Counted from the first letter of the stretch, positions 21,743 through 34,829 are shown. The stretch: DNA of 64,000 bases from Erythroxylum novogranatense (GCA_029891385.1 CM057235.1:8365001-8429000); one strand, 5' to 3'. A program made the numbers and translations. The notes: generated by a model from the sequence alone, not told the origin.

Positions 21743-24700
21743 ATAAATTTCATCCTCAAAATTCTTATCTGATTCATAAAAAACTAGGGTAATTGTTTCC
21801 TTGTATTCTCCTCCGTTTCCTATTTAACTTCATCACTCAAAATTTTCTTCTAATTGACTATAGTCAATGGAATCAATCGATCTTTCAATTAATTATTCAG
21901 ATTATGCACTATCTTAACTATTTCCTCAATATATTTCAAATTACTCACAATTTTTCACTTCCTGAGACGATAGGACCAATATCGGTTCATAACGATATTT
22001 CCTAAACATATCCATGTAATACTGTGTGAATCTGAAACATCTTTTATTGGAAATGCTAACTCATAAGTCCATGGTCCTATTCTCACAATAATTTTATATG
22101 GACCAATTTATTTCGGGCTTAGTTCCCCTTTTTTTCTTAACCTGAGCACATCTTAGCAAGGTGATACTTTTATAAACAATTCATCTTTTGCTTGATATTT
22201 CACACCTCTTTAGTGTTAATACACTTAACTCTTATGTCTGTCTCACTGTATTCCATACCTTTGATGTTGATCTACCTAATTCATTCATCTTTCTTAAATC
22301 ACTTAATTTCTAAAACAGATCAATTTCACTTATCAACAGTTTCTCAAATCAATTTTAGCCTTCAACCATTTTTTGGCCTTATTCATCACAATATAAAGGC
22401 GAACGACTCTTTCTGTTGTATAACGCCACATACTGTATTCTAATGATATCACTATGATAATGATTTTTATGATTAAAGTCAGTTAAAGCTATACATTGAC
22501 TTCATGTTCCTATGAAGTCCAAAATATAAGCTTTAAGCATATCTCCATCAGATAAGACTATTGGCAACTCATACATGTGGTCACTTGCTTCGACATCCTT
22601 AATTGTTAAATGCTAGTTCGGCGTATTCCTACAAGGATTTATAGCATAGGTTACCATTTGTACTTTATCCAAAAATCTTTGTTCTCGATCATCTTAATCG
22701 GATACACATACTTCTTATTTCAATCACCATCATTTTCTAATTCAAACTCAAAATTCATATTCATTTTCAATTCCTCGGTAAGATTCATAAATTATGAATC
22801 CTTAATTTAGGCTTTGCTAATCCTTTCATGTGAAACTGATATTAAATTTAGTAGCTAATAGTACTTTGATTTGTCCAAAATATAACTCGACATTCTATGC
22901 TCTTTATTGCACTAGATTTGGTAACCTTAATATCTAAATTTGTGCTACATCGCTATTGAATTTTCTGGTCAATGCATCATATTACAACACTAGCTTTACT
23001 GGGAAATACTCATTTGCACAATCATAAGCTTTCGGTAACTCTATTCATTGTCTTAGCCATAAATTCAGTTCTTTCAAACTCCATAACTACCTCAAACTTT
23101 AATGATCTTTATATTTACATATAGATTCAAAATGTTTCACTATACATATAATGTCTCCAAACTTTCAAAGTACTCACTATTGCAGCAAGTTCTAAATTAT
23201 GTATCAAATAATCAACTCATGAGACTTTAATTGTCTCTATGCATATGAAACCACTTTATTATGCAGTATTAGATTTCATCCTAATCTCTAGTGTGAAACA
23301 TCATTGTATACTACAAAATCTCCAAATTCAAATGATATAATTAACATCGGTGTTATAATTCCTCAAAATTCTCTTTACATTCGTCAATCATACGATTTAC
23401 ACATTTTTCCTTAAACATTTTTGTCAAAAGGTTAAGATCCGTAAAAATCTCTTAACAACTTCTAGTAGTGTCCAATATACAGTTTGTTCTAGAAAACTCC
23501 AAATCTTTCATATAGTCCTTGGAGTTTCTCACTTCCTCAATACCTCTACTTTCTTTGGGTCTCCCAATTGACTTCTTTTCTCAAATGATTTTCTCCTTTC
23601 ATTTAATTTCCTCTGATTTCACATTGACTTATTCTAATGTCTATTCATTCATACTAGTTTCTCCACACATTTCAACTTATTTGTAATCTTAACTTCTTAT
23701 GTTGGTAACACATTCATTAAATCTAATTTGTGTCTCCTTTACATATTTACATGAAATATAGTGTGGACCTCAGTTCCTTTAGCAATACTAGTAGTATCAT
23801 CTCCAATTCAAGAATCCAATAACATAGTTGATACTTTATATCGGATACGACCCATGCACTCTCAATAATATATTCATTTCTAATTTGTTTTTTCATTGAT
23901 CATTCTTAAAATAAACTATCTGGTTTGCTTAACCTAATTCAGTGAAATTCTTCTTAGAAAGAAGATTTCTTGCTACCATCATCAATACTGTTCATGTAAT
24001 CCTTCTCAATCAATTATTTTCATCATTGCTTATTAGCCGTTCTTAGTACTTCAAGAAGATCAATTTCTATCATTTCTTACATGGTCATAATGTTTTATTT
24101 ATCAAACCTTAATGATGTAGTAGACATGATTATTGTCGCATATGCTTAGGTGTGTATCATCAAAGTCATCCCATTCTATCTTGAGATTTATTTCAGACAA
24201 TTCTCCAATTTATATATATTACACTAATAATAATTTGATTTCAATTGATCCCAAACAATATTTCTCTCTTTACTCCTTCCTACAATCGGGGTATCCCTGT
24301 CATTATCGTAATAGAAGCCTATTTTTGTCAGGCCACCATCGTGCCCTGCCTCTCTTCCTCGCAATAACACATATACCAACATCAATTCTACTCTAATTTT
24401 TTTTCTAGAATTTACCTATTTTAATGCTACATCATTTCATAATAATTCAACAACCATATTGATTCCATTCACTCTTCCTATTTAATTCATCATCTTTTTC
24501 TTAATCTCATGTATACATAAAATCCTATCTTGTATGCATTTCTAATTTTCTCCTTACTATATATATCATTCATCTCATGAAAAGTCATTTATGTCTATTT
24601 CATTCCCCTTTTAATCCTTCCTCATTTCTATCTCATATTCCTATTGTCATTTATTTCATCTTCCATATGTATATCCTCAATCCATTCCGAATTATAGATG

Positions 24701-25262
24701 CATAATCATCATGAAATTTCGATCTCAATATCACAAATATATTCTTGTGCTAAATCATAACTCTTATCACATTTATCTGACATTCATTTCAAGTCTAAGT
24801 TTAACCTCTCAAGCTCATAGAAAATGTTGTTTTCTTTCTACTTGGATTGTACACTTTAAATCTCTTCATTCATATTTATATCACTTCTTTCCTTAATCAG
24901 TCCACGACAATGTATTCACATCTATTTCACATTTGAGGATATATTACCACAGTACAATATTGATATCATATTCATAATACATTCACCAATACAAATGTGT
25001 TGAACCTTTATCTGTCATATCTAAACATATACTATCTCTCATTTCCAAATATCCACAAACTTTCATTTTCTCATATACTGATAAATCATCATTCATCTCA
25101 TTATTTCTATCAGCTCAAACTCTTAACAAATGATCATGTGTGTGACTCATATATATGCGACTCATACTATGGCAGTTGCTACTACCAGCTATGACATGTC
25201 TAAAATTCATGTAACTTGACACATATTTTGAAAAACACCCATGTAAGATACTAAACCTGGGT
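21743..25262 (-). pseudogene. gypsy-2 internal region, decayed pol
   Basis: No ORF over 90 codons is credible. On the minus strand 22140-22082 still reads KKKGELSPK, a stop, then IGPYKIIVRIGP. This matches the KGKLSPRYMRPYEILQRIGP block of gypsy-1 integrase. The rest is AT-rich and shows no safe domain. The interior is shorter than a full gag-pol, so deletions must have occurred. Confidence 0.6.
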
Positions 25263-25272
25263 TTTGATACCA
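25262..25272 (-). other. primer-binding site of gypsy-2
   Basis: The minus strand reads TGGTATCAAAACC five bases inside the LTR. It resembles TGGTATCAGAGC of iMet elements with changes. Confidence 0.65.
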
Positions 25273-25277
25273 AAAAT

Positions 25278-28200
25278 TGTAGCACTCTACTCTCGCAAGA
25301 CACGTACCTGACATCCTCGGTGATGTCTGAGAACTTACCCGCGAGGGTGGCATGCTAGCACAATCAGTTAGTAAAATCTCATTACAAAATTTTTATTTTA
25401 AAACAATGCACACATATGTGAAAATCAATAATCAAATTGGGCCAATTTTTTTTCTTTCGTAACATCAAAATCACATTTATCATTATTATACTTAAGATTA
25501 ATCTCATTTGCAAACCTTTCCATTTTGGCAAGTTATTGCATACATAAATATTCAAATACACATTATAGAATAATTGAGGAAGACTCAATTCAATACTAAA
25601 ATAAGAAAATACAAATGAAGAAGTGAACTGATCCTGACCTCTATCTCTTACTTGAATGCAGTGGGTATACTCCCATTTGCTTAACGGGGTAACTCTTCTG
25701 AGTCTGGAAAAAATATTGTAAATTTTGGGTGAGTTTTTGCAAACTCAGTGAGTGACTATTCTCGATGGCTCACTCAATCATATAAAACAGACAGTTCATC
25801 AATTCGACATATTGAGTCATATACATTGCACATTCAGAAAGCATTCAAGCTATTAAAACATACATATCGATTTTATATGCAATGCATATAAGACTCACTT
25901 TCAGTTATTATTGTTGTGATAGAATGCCTTTTAATCTAGCCCATGTCCCTTAGAGGATACCAAGCTTTATCAGATAATGTCCCATATCCTATAGTAGATA
26001 TTGGGTACATTCATAATTGAGCTTGATGCTTTGATCACAGTCTGAGCTTTAAGCTCTTTTTCGGTGGCTACTCCAATCACAACAACCTTTATGTTTCATA
26101 CATTCATGTAATAAAATGAATTAAATTTTCATATTCTCAATCAATTACATGATCAATCAGTCACTTTCACATATCATCGAACCTTAGTTCGGCATTCAAT
26201 ATTTAAGTTAAGAATCACTTTTTCATTCATATGCATATTCACATTTTCCTTCAGAACTAGGTCTGGCATTTAACAATCAAGTCATGTATCAAATATTTCA
26301 TCAAAGTCACATACAAGGAGCACTTCAATGTTCTCACATTTATTAAACTCCTTAGAAATTCAATGTCTAGAAATCAGAACAATCACATTCACATTGCAAA
26401 ATCATTCAATACATAATACAAACAGAACAATCAGTAAGTAAGACCATCTAGGTTAACTCACAGTACGCTCTAGATTAGCATTAACTTCCATGATCTGGAA
26501 ATGTTTAGATGCGAACATTTATCCTGCACATCAACATTATGTAATATTGCACACCCATTAATAATTGCACAATCTTATGAACACTCAATCATAAACATAT
26601 GTATATGTGTTGTGTATATACATGCTTAATGAAAATCCTGGGTATATTATCTAAACTCATATCTTAAGCTCATTCTCTTTTCATAATTCATATATATCTA
26701 AATGAAATTAGATTTATACTTCATTTGTATATGATCATTCCAAGTTCTCCATTCAATCTTTACCTTTTGTATGTGTCTAGCTTATTCTTAAGCTTACACT
26801 TCAAGAACACTTTGTTCTTCTAATTTCATAATCCAAATTCTCGTCATTTCTTTTCTAATATTATATGCTCTTATAATACTCAATTCTCATTCACATTTAC
26901 TTAATACATATTACTTAAATCCTTTGGATTATAACTATAATCATATGCCCATCTTCATTCTCATTACACTCATGCCTTTGGTACTTTGATATCATCCATT
27001 CATTCACTAAGTTATAACCTCAATTATCACTTCAAACATATCACACATTAGTCACTTAACCAAGGCATCATTCTAGGTTCATTCCAAGTCCCATTTAAGC
27101 CTTAATTAAGACCCATTGACCTATGAATGTCCGTTAGGCAGACATCCATGTCTGTTAAACCGACCTTTACAAGTCTTTTATAGAAACTTGAAAATTTGAC
27201 CCTCTAGACATCACAATCACTTCTTCAAATCTTCATAGAAGTTGTAGATCTGGAAGTCCTCTTTTAAAACATACTTAAATGACCTCAATCTAAGTTCTAC
27301 AGAAAAATTTATGCCTCTTGCCCCAAAGTATATCCAAGTGCATCCACATTTTCCATGTTCTAACCCTTTACTTACTATATTCACTACCTTATGCTTGGCC
27401 TATCATTTCTAGTTTAATTTTCTCATCATTTCCCCATCATTCTAACTCCATTTCAACTCAATATCTTCCATAAACAAATTATAGTCTATGATTGATCATT
27501 AACACTAATAACAAAACATACTCATATATCCACATTCATCATCAACTTCCTACACATATTCAACTTCAATTTCATTTTCATTTCACTTCTAACTATCACG
27601 TTAATTCTTCCCATTTCAAGGTACCACATTACTCCCTTTTTTATCTATAGACTCATTTTATTTCATCACAAAACATCCAAAGAGATTCACATTAATTCAT
27701 CAAGAAAACAGAACAAAAACCCGTTATGTATCCAGTTTTTTTGCACTTTTTCCTACACTCAGTACTCAACTTCAGGTCAAAATTTGAAGCTTTTAAAGAT
27801 AGAATTTGAATTCCATGTCTTCATGAAAAGTGTAGTCATATGTCTCTAATTTAATCCAAATTAAAAATCATCTCATTTGGATATCTACAGAACAAGTTAT
27901 GGTGAAATCACAGATGCACAAGCAGTGGAAAAATGTTACAGCTAACATTTTTCTAGCTCCCTTTAAACACCATATACTTAATTAATCCAACATTATATCA
28001 TTCCATAATCTATTACCCATCAAAACAGCAAAGCAAGACATGAATCTACCCACATTTCTCACTCACATTTTTGCATATATCCATCCTCAATTTATAAACA
28101 TTTAACCTCTAACTATCGTCAAATATGCTTCATTCAACAAATCAAGAAGAGTTAAGGTTTATACTTGTTTGGCTTCAAGATCTTCAAACTCTTCAAGAAC

Positions 28201-28958
28201 TCTCTTAACCCTAGCTTTCTTCTTTCACACGTGCATCATCATTCAAAGGTGGTAGGATTAGGTCTTTAATAAGAAATGAAGAAAATAACATGACTAGTGA
28301 TGGATGAAAGGAAGGTTCAACTTTGAGGTTGGAGAAGATAGTGTCGTAGATGGAGAGGAGAATGAAGAACATGAAGAAGATGAAGATGAGAGAAGCTAAC
28401 GAAATTGGCTGACTTAATGAATTTCGTGACTTAAAACAAGTGTCACTTGCCACATGTCGCTTTCTCAAGGTCTCTTCTTGGTCTTTTATTAACTAGTTTA
28501 TTTGTCTCCAATTTCTACTCCAATTGTCTCCCAATTTATAATGAAATACATCATTTAATCCCAAAGTAATTTATAAAAATTTCCATTGCAATTTGATTCT
28601 TATTTTTACTACTATTTATCAATTGTTTGACCACTTGGCATTTTTCCTAGTCCAAAAATACTCTTATTTTAAAGAAATTATCAAATTTTTACCAAAAATT
28701 CAATTCATTACTTATGCACTCCAACTTAATTTTTAAGACACTTAATCCATAATTCATATTAAAACGATCATTTATACCCGAAAAATATCAAATGAGTGCA
28801 TGAGCAATTCATTACAATGTGTGCAATAATCAAATTCACATGTGTGTATGCTAATGTTATGCATGAGCATGAAATGTATTTTTCTAATCTCTTATTGCTA
28901 TTTTCTCAATTACAGAAATATAGGTTTCTAACCCTTAGTATAGAAACGAAATGTTACA
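25278..28958 (-). repeat. 5' LTR of gypsy-2
   Basis: The 3681-bp copy is colinear with 18282-21715. It has extra sequence at about 26110-26400 (with GAACCTTAGTTCGGCATTC and GAACTAGGTCTGGCATTT) that the other copy lacks. Confidence 0.9.
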
Positions 28959-28963
28959 CAAAT

Positions 28964-29300
28964 GCAATCCCTAGCTATCTTTCTGATGCTAAGGAGGAGG
29001 ATAACGTTACTTGGTTGAGCACAACTATGGTTCTGGCATCTTTGAAGAAGCTACATCTAAAGTTCCATAGTCATACCTAGTTTGGTCTTCCACAAATCTT
29101 CCTAAAGCTTTCTTGGTACCTTGGTTAGCAATTAAGGATAGGCTTAGCGCCAGAGAAAATTTTATCTTTCCTTTTATCAGTAACCAAATGTGTCCCCTTT
29201 TAAAACATCCTTCTAGAGAACCTGGATCATCTTTTCTTCAGTTGTAAATGCGATGTTGTTTTTTGGAGACGACTTATAAATTAGGCTTGCCAAACACAAG
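28964..29300 (+). pseudogene. LINE (L1-type) C-terminal fragment with zf-RVT domain
   Basis: Translated stretches in neighbouring frames read LSDAKEEDNVTW, then KVP-stop-SYLVWSSTNLPK, PWLAIKDRLSARENF and, after a frame change, ENLDHLFFSCKCDVVFW. This order (W, LVW..LPK, WLA..DRL, DHLFF.C...W) is the zf-RVT region after the reverse transcriptase of plant LINEs. Only this fragment remains. Gypsy-2 inserted directly before it. Confidence 0.6.
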
Positions 29301-29625
29301 ACTTTTAATGACAAAAAATAAATAACAGTTCCTACAATTGATTTAGGTGCTACCGATGCTTCTAATATTAAAAGTTAAAAGTTTTGAGCGAATGGTAACA
29401 TATAATTTTATCGAAGTACATACTAACTTAAGATAAGTCGGAATCTAATTTTTAATAATATTTTGGCTTGTTTATTAAAAGATGAAACTATTTTTGGTGG
29501 GTTGGTTGCATTTTGATAAAATTATTTTTCTAATAATCTTGATGATTTAACTGACCAATCATTCTTCAGTTGCAACGATCCATTTATATTGATGCAACTG
29601 TTCACCTAAAATACGGCACTAAATT
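29301..29625. other. intergenic, nothing recognised
   Basis: AT-rich sequence without a credible ORF or repeat. It may contain the end of the LINE fragment. Confidence 0.5.
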
Positions 29626-29738
29626 CTCTGTCCCCTCTCCCCTGGCCCAACCCTGGTCCCCTCCTATCCCAACCATCCATCTATGTGGTATGGTTGAGAT
29701 GGGAGGGGACCAAGGTTGGGCCAGGGAGGGGTACAGAG
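29626..29738. repeat. 113-bp GC-rich inverted repeat (foldback)
   Basis: The left arm 29626-29676 (CTCTGTCCCCTCTCCCCTGG...) and the right arm 29690-29738 are near-perfect reverse complements, with a loop of about 13 bases. The stem would be about 48 bp with a few mismatches. It stands out in AT-rich surroundings. It could be a small foldback MITE or a precursor-like hairpin; the sequence alone does not decide. Confidence 0.8.
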
Positions 29739-30390
29739 GACCCCCTAAAATAATACATACAGCTCGTCAACTTGTACACGCAATCATGCCATAAATGCCT
29801 CTTAATAGAAAGCAAACGACACGAGCGGTGAGGAATGATTGATTACCCCTTAAAAGGAGCAGTGTTGATCAATTCCAAATCTGTACCGATTAATCTTCAT
29901 TAGGACTACAATAAGGATTATCATTAGGGTCTTGACTTGAGTATTCAAAAAAGCTAACTAAGATATAATTTTTTAGTGTACTTTTCGGAATCCTTGAATG
30001 ATACCAGAGCTATTAGGTCCGATCCGGTTTTCAAATCAAAAGTCTAGAGTCATATGAAATTCGGATTCTAATGTGGGAGTATATTTAAGATTTGATTTTA
30101 CTAAGATTTTAAGGGGGCTCAGTGCTAAATATTATTTTAAGAATAAAGGATTTCGAGGGAAGGACACATTTTAGGTCTTTATTTTTCTTTAAAAGCTATT
30201 GACTTATATTAACACACTGTTCCAAAGCATAATTAACTTCAATTTAATTTAATCGATGCATCATATTCGTAAGTGAAAAATAATTAAAAAAAAAAACAGA
30301 TAAAAGTGGCAATAACATTTTTGGGGTTTAGGGGTTTGGTTTCAGCAGGTGGAGGACTTCTCTTTTTCTCTCTCGCGTAGTTCTCTTTCC
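29739..30390. other. upstream region of the prohibitin gene
   Basis: No ORF. GGGGTTTAGGGGTTTGG at about 30322-30338 is telobox-like (AAACCCCTAA on the other strand), a type of element common in plant housekeeping promoters. A pyrimidine-rich stretch (CTTCTCTTTTTCTCTCTCG) follows at about 30357, consistent with a transcript start region near 30350-30400. No clear TATA box was seen. Confidence 0.45.
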
Positions 30391-30521
30391 TTTTGTCTCT
30401 CAAGTCAGACGGCAGTTCGTCGCGGCCAACTACTTGTTCTCTCTTGTTTCGAGGTAGTGATCTTTATTTTTACTCTTTAAACATTGGACTTGAACTGTTG
30501 CAGGCCAACATTTTTGCGAAG

Positions 30522-33506
30522 ATGAATTTCAAAAATGTCAAAGTTCCTAAGATGCCTGGTGGTGGTGCGGCTTCTGCTCTGATTAAGACCGGGGTTATTG
30601 GTGCGCTTGGCTTGTATGCAGCTTCAAATAGTCTCTATAATGTTGAGGGAGGGCATCGAGCCATAGTTTTTAACCGCCTCGTTGGTGTCAAAGACAAGGT
30701 TTGTGTTTTATTTTAATTTTATGTATGCTATTTTCTTCTTTCGATTATATAATTTAAGCCCAGAATCTTTTCCCTGAAGTTTACTTTGGATTAGTTAACT
30801 GTATCATTGTGTGTCTTCATGTTTCATATATATGTGCATCTTCTGTGTTACTAATAATACGTCCCAGTTCCATGATGCCATGCTCACTTTCACAATACAC
30901 TCAACCATCCCAAGGCTCTCCCAACTACAGAAAATCTAAATTAAGTGATAGTAATTGAGTTGGTTATTGGGGAATGATGAGGTTGATGCTTTTTTTTATT
31001 ATTTTTCATTTCAGTGAGCTGGTTTGAAAGAACATTGTTTTTCTTTTGATATTTTTTCCTTTTTGTCTTTTTTTTTTTCACTATGCAGAGGCTACACTCA
31101 ATCTGGGTTGCCTGCAATATATGGATTTGTAGACATAAATGAAGAACCTCTTTAATATTCCAAATTTTTTGTGCCATATAGTTTGCAGATTTCCCGATAT
31201 TTTTACATTGTGCAGCCTTTAGGATCAGTTTTAGATCTTATTCCTGTACCTGTTTTCTGAGTTTGAAGTTCTTGAGCCTGCAGAATATCTTCCATAGCAG
31301 TCTTAATGTATGGTAGTTGTTCAATTGACGCTTTGATAGGATCAAGAGAGTACTAATCCGTGAAGAACTAGTACTACCTTGTTAGTTTATTTGAACATAG
31401 GCAGTGTGGTTCCACTTTCTTTTCAGTTGTTATTCCATAAAATTATTGAAATGGTAGTGGTAGAAGTTGTGGAAATAGAAGATTGGGATTATCAACCAAG
31501 GTTTTTCCAGGAATTCTGCATAATGCTATGTTCTTATAGCTGCAACACTGCCATAAGAATACTTGATTTTCTATGCATATGTTCTCTGAATTTATTCAAA
31601 TACTTCAAGCTTCTTGTTATTATAATATTTTGGATATTCTTTGATTTTGTTTCATTGAACTTACTGCTACACAGCAAAGTTGTTGTTGTTGAGCTTTTCT
31701 GAGTATGTTACTTGTGGTTTATTTTATCAGTAATCTCAACGATAATAACAAAGTGTGATGCTCCTTTGGATGGTTTTCCAATTTCATTTAAAGTAAACTG
31801 TTCTTGTTAACTTTGCAGGTATATCCTGAAGGGACTCATCTTATGATTCCATGGTTTGAACGACCAGTAATCTATGATGTTCGTGCAAGGCCTCATCTGG
31901 TAGAAAGTACTTCAGGAAGCCATGACCTCCAAACGGTAATGCACTCTATGCTTTTTTACTACACTTTTTGCTGGGCTACTAAAACTGATTTGCAGGGTTG
32001 ATTATGCACTTAAAAATGTTAAAAGAGTTAGCAGTTCTACAACCTTCATCTATGAGATGTTGTATTGATTAGTAGTGCCATTTGTTCTTGAAATTACTTA
32101 GAACATCCATTTATTTGTAACCGCTTTGTATCTTTGTTCTATTAATGATCTTTTAGCATATATATCTTCTTTTGGCTTGGCTAGAGCTTTCATTTGTCTC
32201 CTTATGTATGATGCATGAATAGATGATATTTTGTTAGCTGAATGACGGACTTGGAACCTGATTGGTGCATACAAGTTTATGTATGTATATTGTGTATTTC
32301 TTTTTCTTTCTCTTGCGTCTTACTAAGTTCTTGTTGCTTGTAGTTGGGTATGCTGCAATTACCATGTAAGTTAGTTCATGGATTGTTCGTCTAGGCTTCT
32401 GTTAGATGCATGTACTTTTGTGAGACTTACAACTCTTGATCTATCTGTTTGCATCATTCTGATACTTGAGATCTAGAGTTTATAGATATTAATACACATT
32501 CTTGTAGGTAAAAATTGGGCTTCGGGTTCTTACTCGTCCTGTCACAGACCAATTACCAACAATATATCGGAATCTTGGAGAGAATTATAATGAAAGAGTC
32601 TTGCCTTCTATCATTCATGAAACATTAAAAGCGGTGGTTGCCCAGTACAATGCCAGCCAACTGATTACACAGAGAGAAGTAAGAATTCGTTAGGTTATTC
32701 CTGCCAAAAAAAATGTTTGTGATTTAGTTAGCATCCTTGAGTACTGGGAAGCATTTATTTGAAGAACTATTTGGTAATGACATTATGCATTAACTTTGGG
32801 TATCCCGCAGGCTGTGAGTAGAGAAATAAGAAAGATTTTGACAGAAAGGGCTGCCAAATTTGACATTTCACTTGATGATGTATCAATTACCAGCCTGACT
32901 TTTGGGAAAGAATTTACTGTTGCAATTGAAGCGAAACAGGTAGCTGCACAGGACGCAGAAAGGGCTAAATTTATTGTGGAGAAAGCTGAACAAGACAAAA
33001 GGAGTACTGTTATCAGAGCACAGGTCAGAAAGAAAATACTTATTGTAGATGCCTCGGTGTACCCTATTTAAGATGCATAATCTTTATTTGTTTCTAGAAG
33101 GTTTTCTTGGCATCTGCTAGGATTTTTGGTTGATAGTGTTCATAGAGAAAGATTAGTAGAAAATAAGCAACGATTTTTTTTAATATTCAATAAATTGCTA
33201 GCAAAATATACTGCTTTCTACTAGATACTATTTCACAAAAAAACTAGCAATTTTCTCATTACTGCCCGGTGTTCTTATCCCTCTAATTGTTTCCTACTTA
33301 TTGGCTTGTAGGGTGAGGCAAAGAGTGCTGAGATGATCGGTCAAGCAATTGCCAAGAATCCTGCATTCATCACTTTAAGGAAAATTGAAGCTGCCAGAGA
33401 AATTTCACAAACTATTTCGAATTCAGCCAACAAGGTTTTTCTCGACTCCAGTGACTTGCTTCTGAATCTTAGTGAGATGGACGTGGAAGCAAATGGAAAC
33501 AAATAG
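30522..33506 (+). CDS. PHB1: prohibitin, mitochondrial (type II, PHB1-like)
   Basis: Five coding exons are readable: 30522-30698, 31819-31935, 32508-32678, 32811-33023 and 33312-33506 (TAG at 33504). All junctions are GT..AG in phase 0, giving 290 aa, close to the family's usual length of about 280-290. The start is [20 protein letters not shown], a short N-terminal stretch followed by one hydrophobic segment (about residues 19-34). The SPFH/PHB domain follows with [44 protein letters not shown] and [18 protein letters not shown] helical coiled-coil region ([20 protein letters not shown]) leads to a C-terminal LLLNLSEMD. Prohibitins form large rings in the inner mitochondrial membrane that support protease control and cristae. 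The upstream in-frame ATG at 30393 is unlikely to be used because the homologous part starts at 30522. A small 5'-UTR intron (30454-30503, GT..AG, 50 nt) is possible. The family call is firm; the exact paralogue number is inference. Confidence 0.93.
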
Positions 33507-34438
33507 GTGCATTTGATTGCACGATTCCCTCTTTTTGTTGGTTTTCTTCTGTCAAATTGCTTAGTTTGATGGATGACTAGCAACCATGGATCCTATTGGG
33601 TCTGGAACTTTTCTGCTGATGGTAACAACTTTCACATATTTGCACTTAATTGAAATACAAGAAAATCAGTTGGATAAAGAGTTATGCCCTTGGTTGTTTT
33701 CGTCAGATTTTTTGTTCGTTTGTCTAGACAGTTTGATGAACATGATTGTGCTATGGGTTTGATACAACGGTTGAGAATAATAGAATACCTTTGAACTAAC
33801 TGGCTTGATGAAATCTATGTTGATCTATACTACTCTTCCTACATTGAAGTTCCTGGTTCACAGCTTCACATATGAGCACTTTACATTATCAACAAAATAA
33901 TAGTGAATTATTTGCTTATCAATCTGGCTATTACTTTTGTTTTATGTTCATTTTGAAATTGATCAGAGACTTCTCTTGTAAGCCATTATTATAAATTTCT
34001 TCTTTCCCTTATCTTACAATTTGCTGGTTTGGAGAGTGGATCTGCCAATGCCACATCTTTAAAGGAAAGAGTTATCCCTAACCAAAAGGGACTAGTTGTA
34101 AAGAGTTAAGGAAAGTAGAATCTATTTTCTTGGAATTTTTAGACCATCTCCAACTTTTGATCAATATGATGTTATTGTTTAAATGTTAAATAAATAAACT
34201 AAATAGAAACAAGAAAGTCGTAACATCTAAACATAATACATAACTAGCGAATGGAAACCGGGACGATAGAGACGTTTTAAAGAGAGAATATAGTGATTTC
34301 CCACGTGGGTTCTTGCGAAGATTAAGGAAAGCAGCCTAATTGTAAGCATGGTTCTGCTTTCCAATTATATGATTTGGAAACAAGTTTGCCTCGTCATTTC
34401 TCTGCATATATTGTTTACGAAATTAAATAATTAAATAC
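33507..34438. other. 3' region of the prohibitin gene and intergenic sequence
   Basis: No further coding sequence. The 3' UTR probably ends within the first few hundred bases; ACAAAATAATAG at 33893 is one AATAAA-like candidate. Nothing else is recognised. Confidence 0.5.
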
Positions 34439-34448
34439 TAGAAAGAAC

Positions 34449-34819
34449 CTCTATTTTGAAAATCGGATCAGTCGGTCCGATCGGTTTAACCGGTGACTGA
34501 TCAGCTATTCGATCCGGTTTATCTTTTAAAACCAGTTCTTAATTGAACCAGTGAGAACCGGTCAAAATCGGTCAATTAACCGATCGGACCGGTCAAACCG
34601 GACCTGTCCGACTACTGGTTTAATAAAATTTTTATTTTTTATTTTTTTAAGTATATTTTTGTATTTTTTTAAATATTATTAATATTATATATAATTAAAT
34701 ATAATTATTACATAATTATGACGTCATACCGGTTCGACTGATAGTTGAACCGATTGAACCAATCAAACCGATAATCAGTAAAGTCTCTGATTCGATGATC
34801 GATCCGAGTTTTAAAACAT
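34449..34819. mobile_element. 371-bp non-autonomous Mutator-like element
   Basis: The segment is flanked by a perfect 10-bp direct repeat TAGAAAGAAC (34439-34448 and 34820-34829). Its ends are imperfect inverted repeats (TATTTTGAAAATCGGATC against TGTTTTAAAACTCGGATC read from the other side). The interior is packed with ACCGGT/CGGTTCAA words (for example at 34480-34620 and 34728-34775) around an AT-rich centre, and no ORF is present. A 9-11-bp duplication is typical of Mutator-like elements. A hAT element would give 8 bp. Confidence 0.75.
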
Positions 34820-34829
34820 TAGAAAGAAC

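Larger units (their letters stand above)
18282..28958 (-). mobile_element. gypsy-2: complete but decayed Tekay-like LTR retrotransposon
   Basis: Two long LTRs (18282-21715 and 25278-28958) in minus orientation enclose 3.56 kb. The outer ends are TG..CA and are flanked by a perfect 5-bp duplication CAAAT (18277-18281 and 28959-28963). A polypurine tract lies inside the left LTR and an iMet-like primer-binding site inside the right one. LTR lengths differ by about 250 bp and many bases differ, so the insertion is old. The short, degraded interior means the element is defective. It was inserted into sequence continuing as a LINE fragment on the right. Confidence 0.93.

Noticed and set aside
24133..24396. 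87-codon ORF in the gypsy-2 interior
   Set aside because: It lies on the strand opposite to the element and matches no domain. The real coding direction is minus.
30393..30521. Upstream in-frame ATG of the prohibitin reading
   Set aside because: The 43 extra residues do not resemble prohibitins. The conserved start [10 protein letters not shown] at 30522 fits the family's length.
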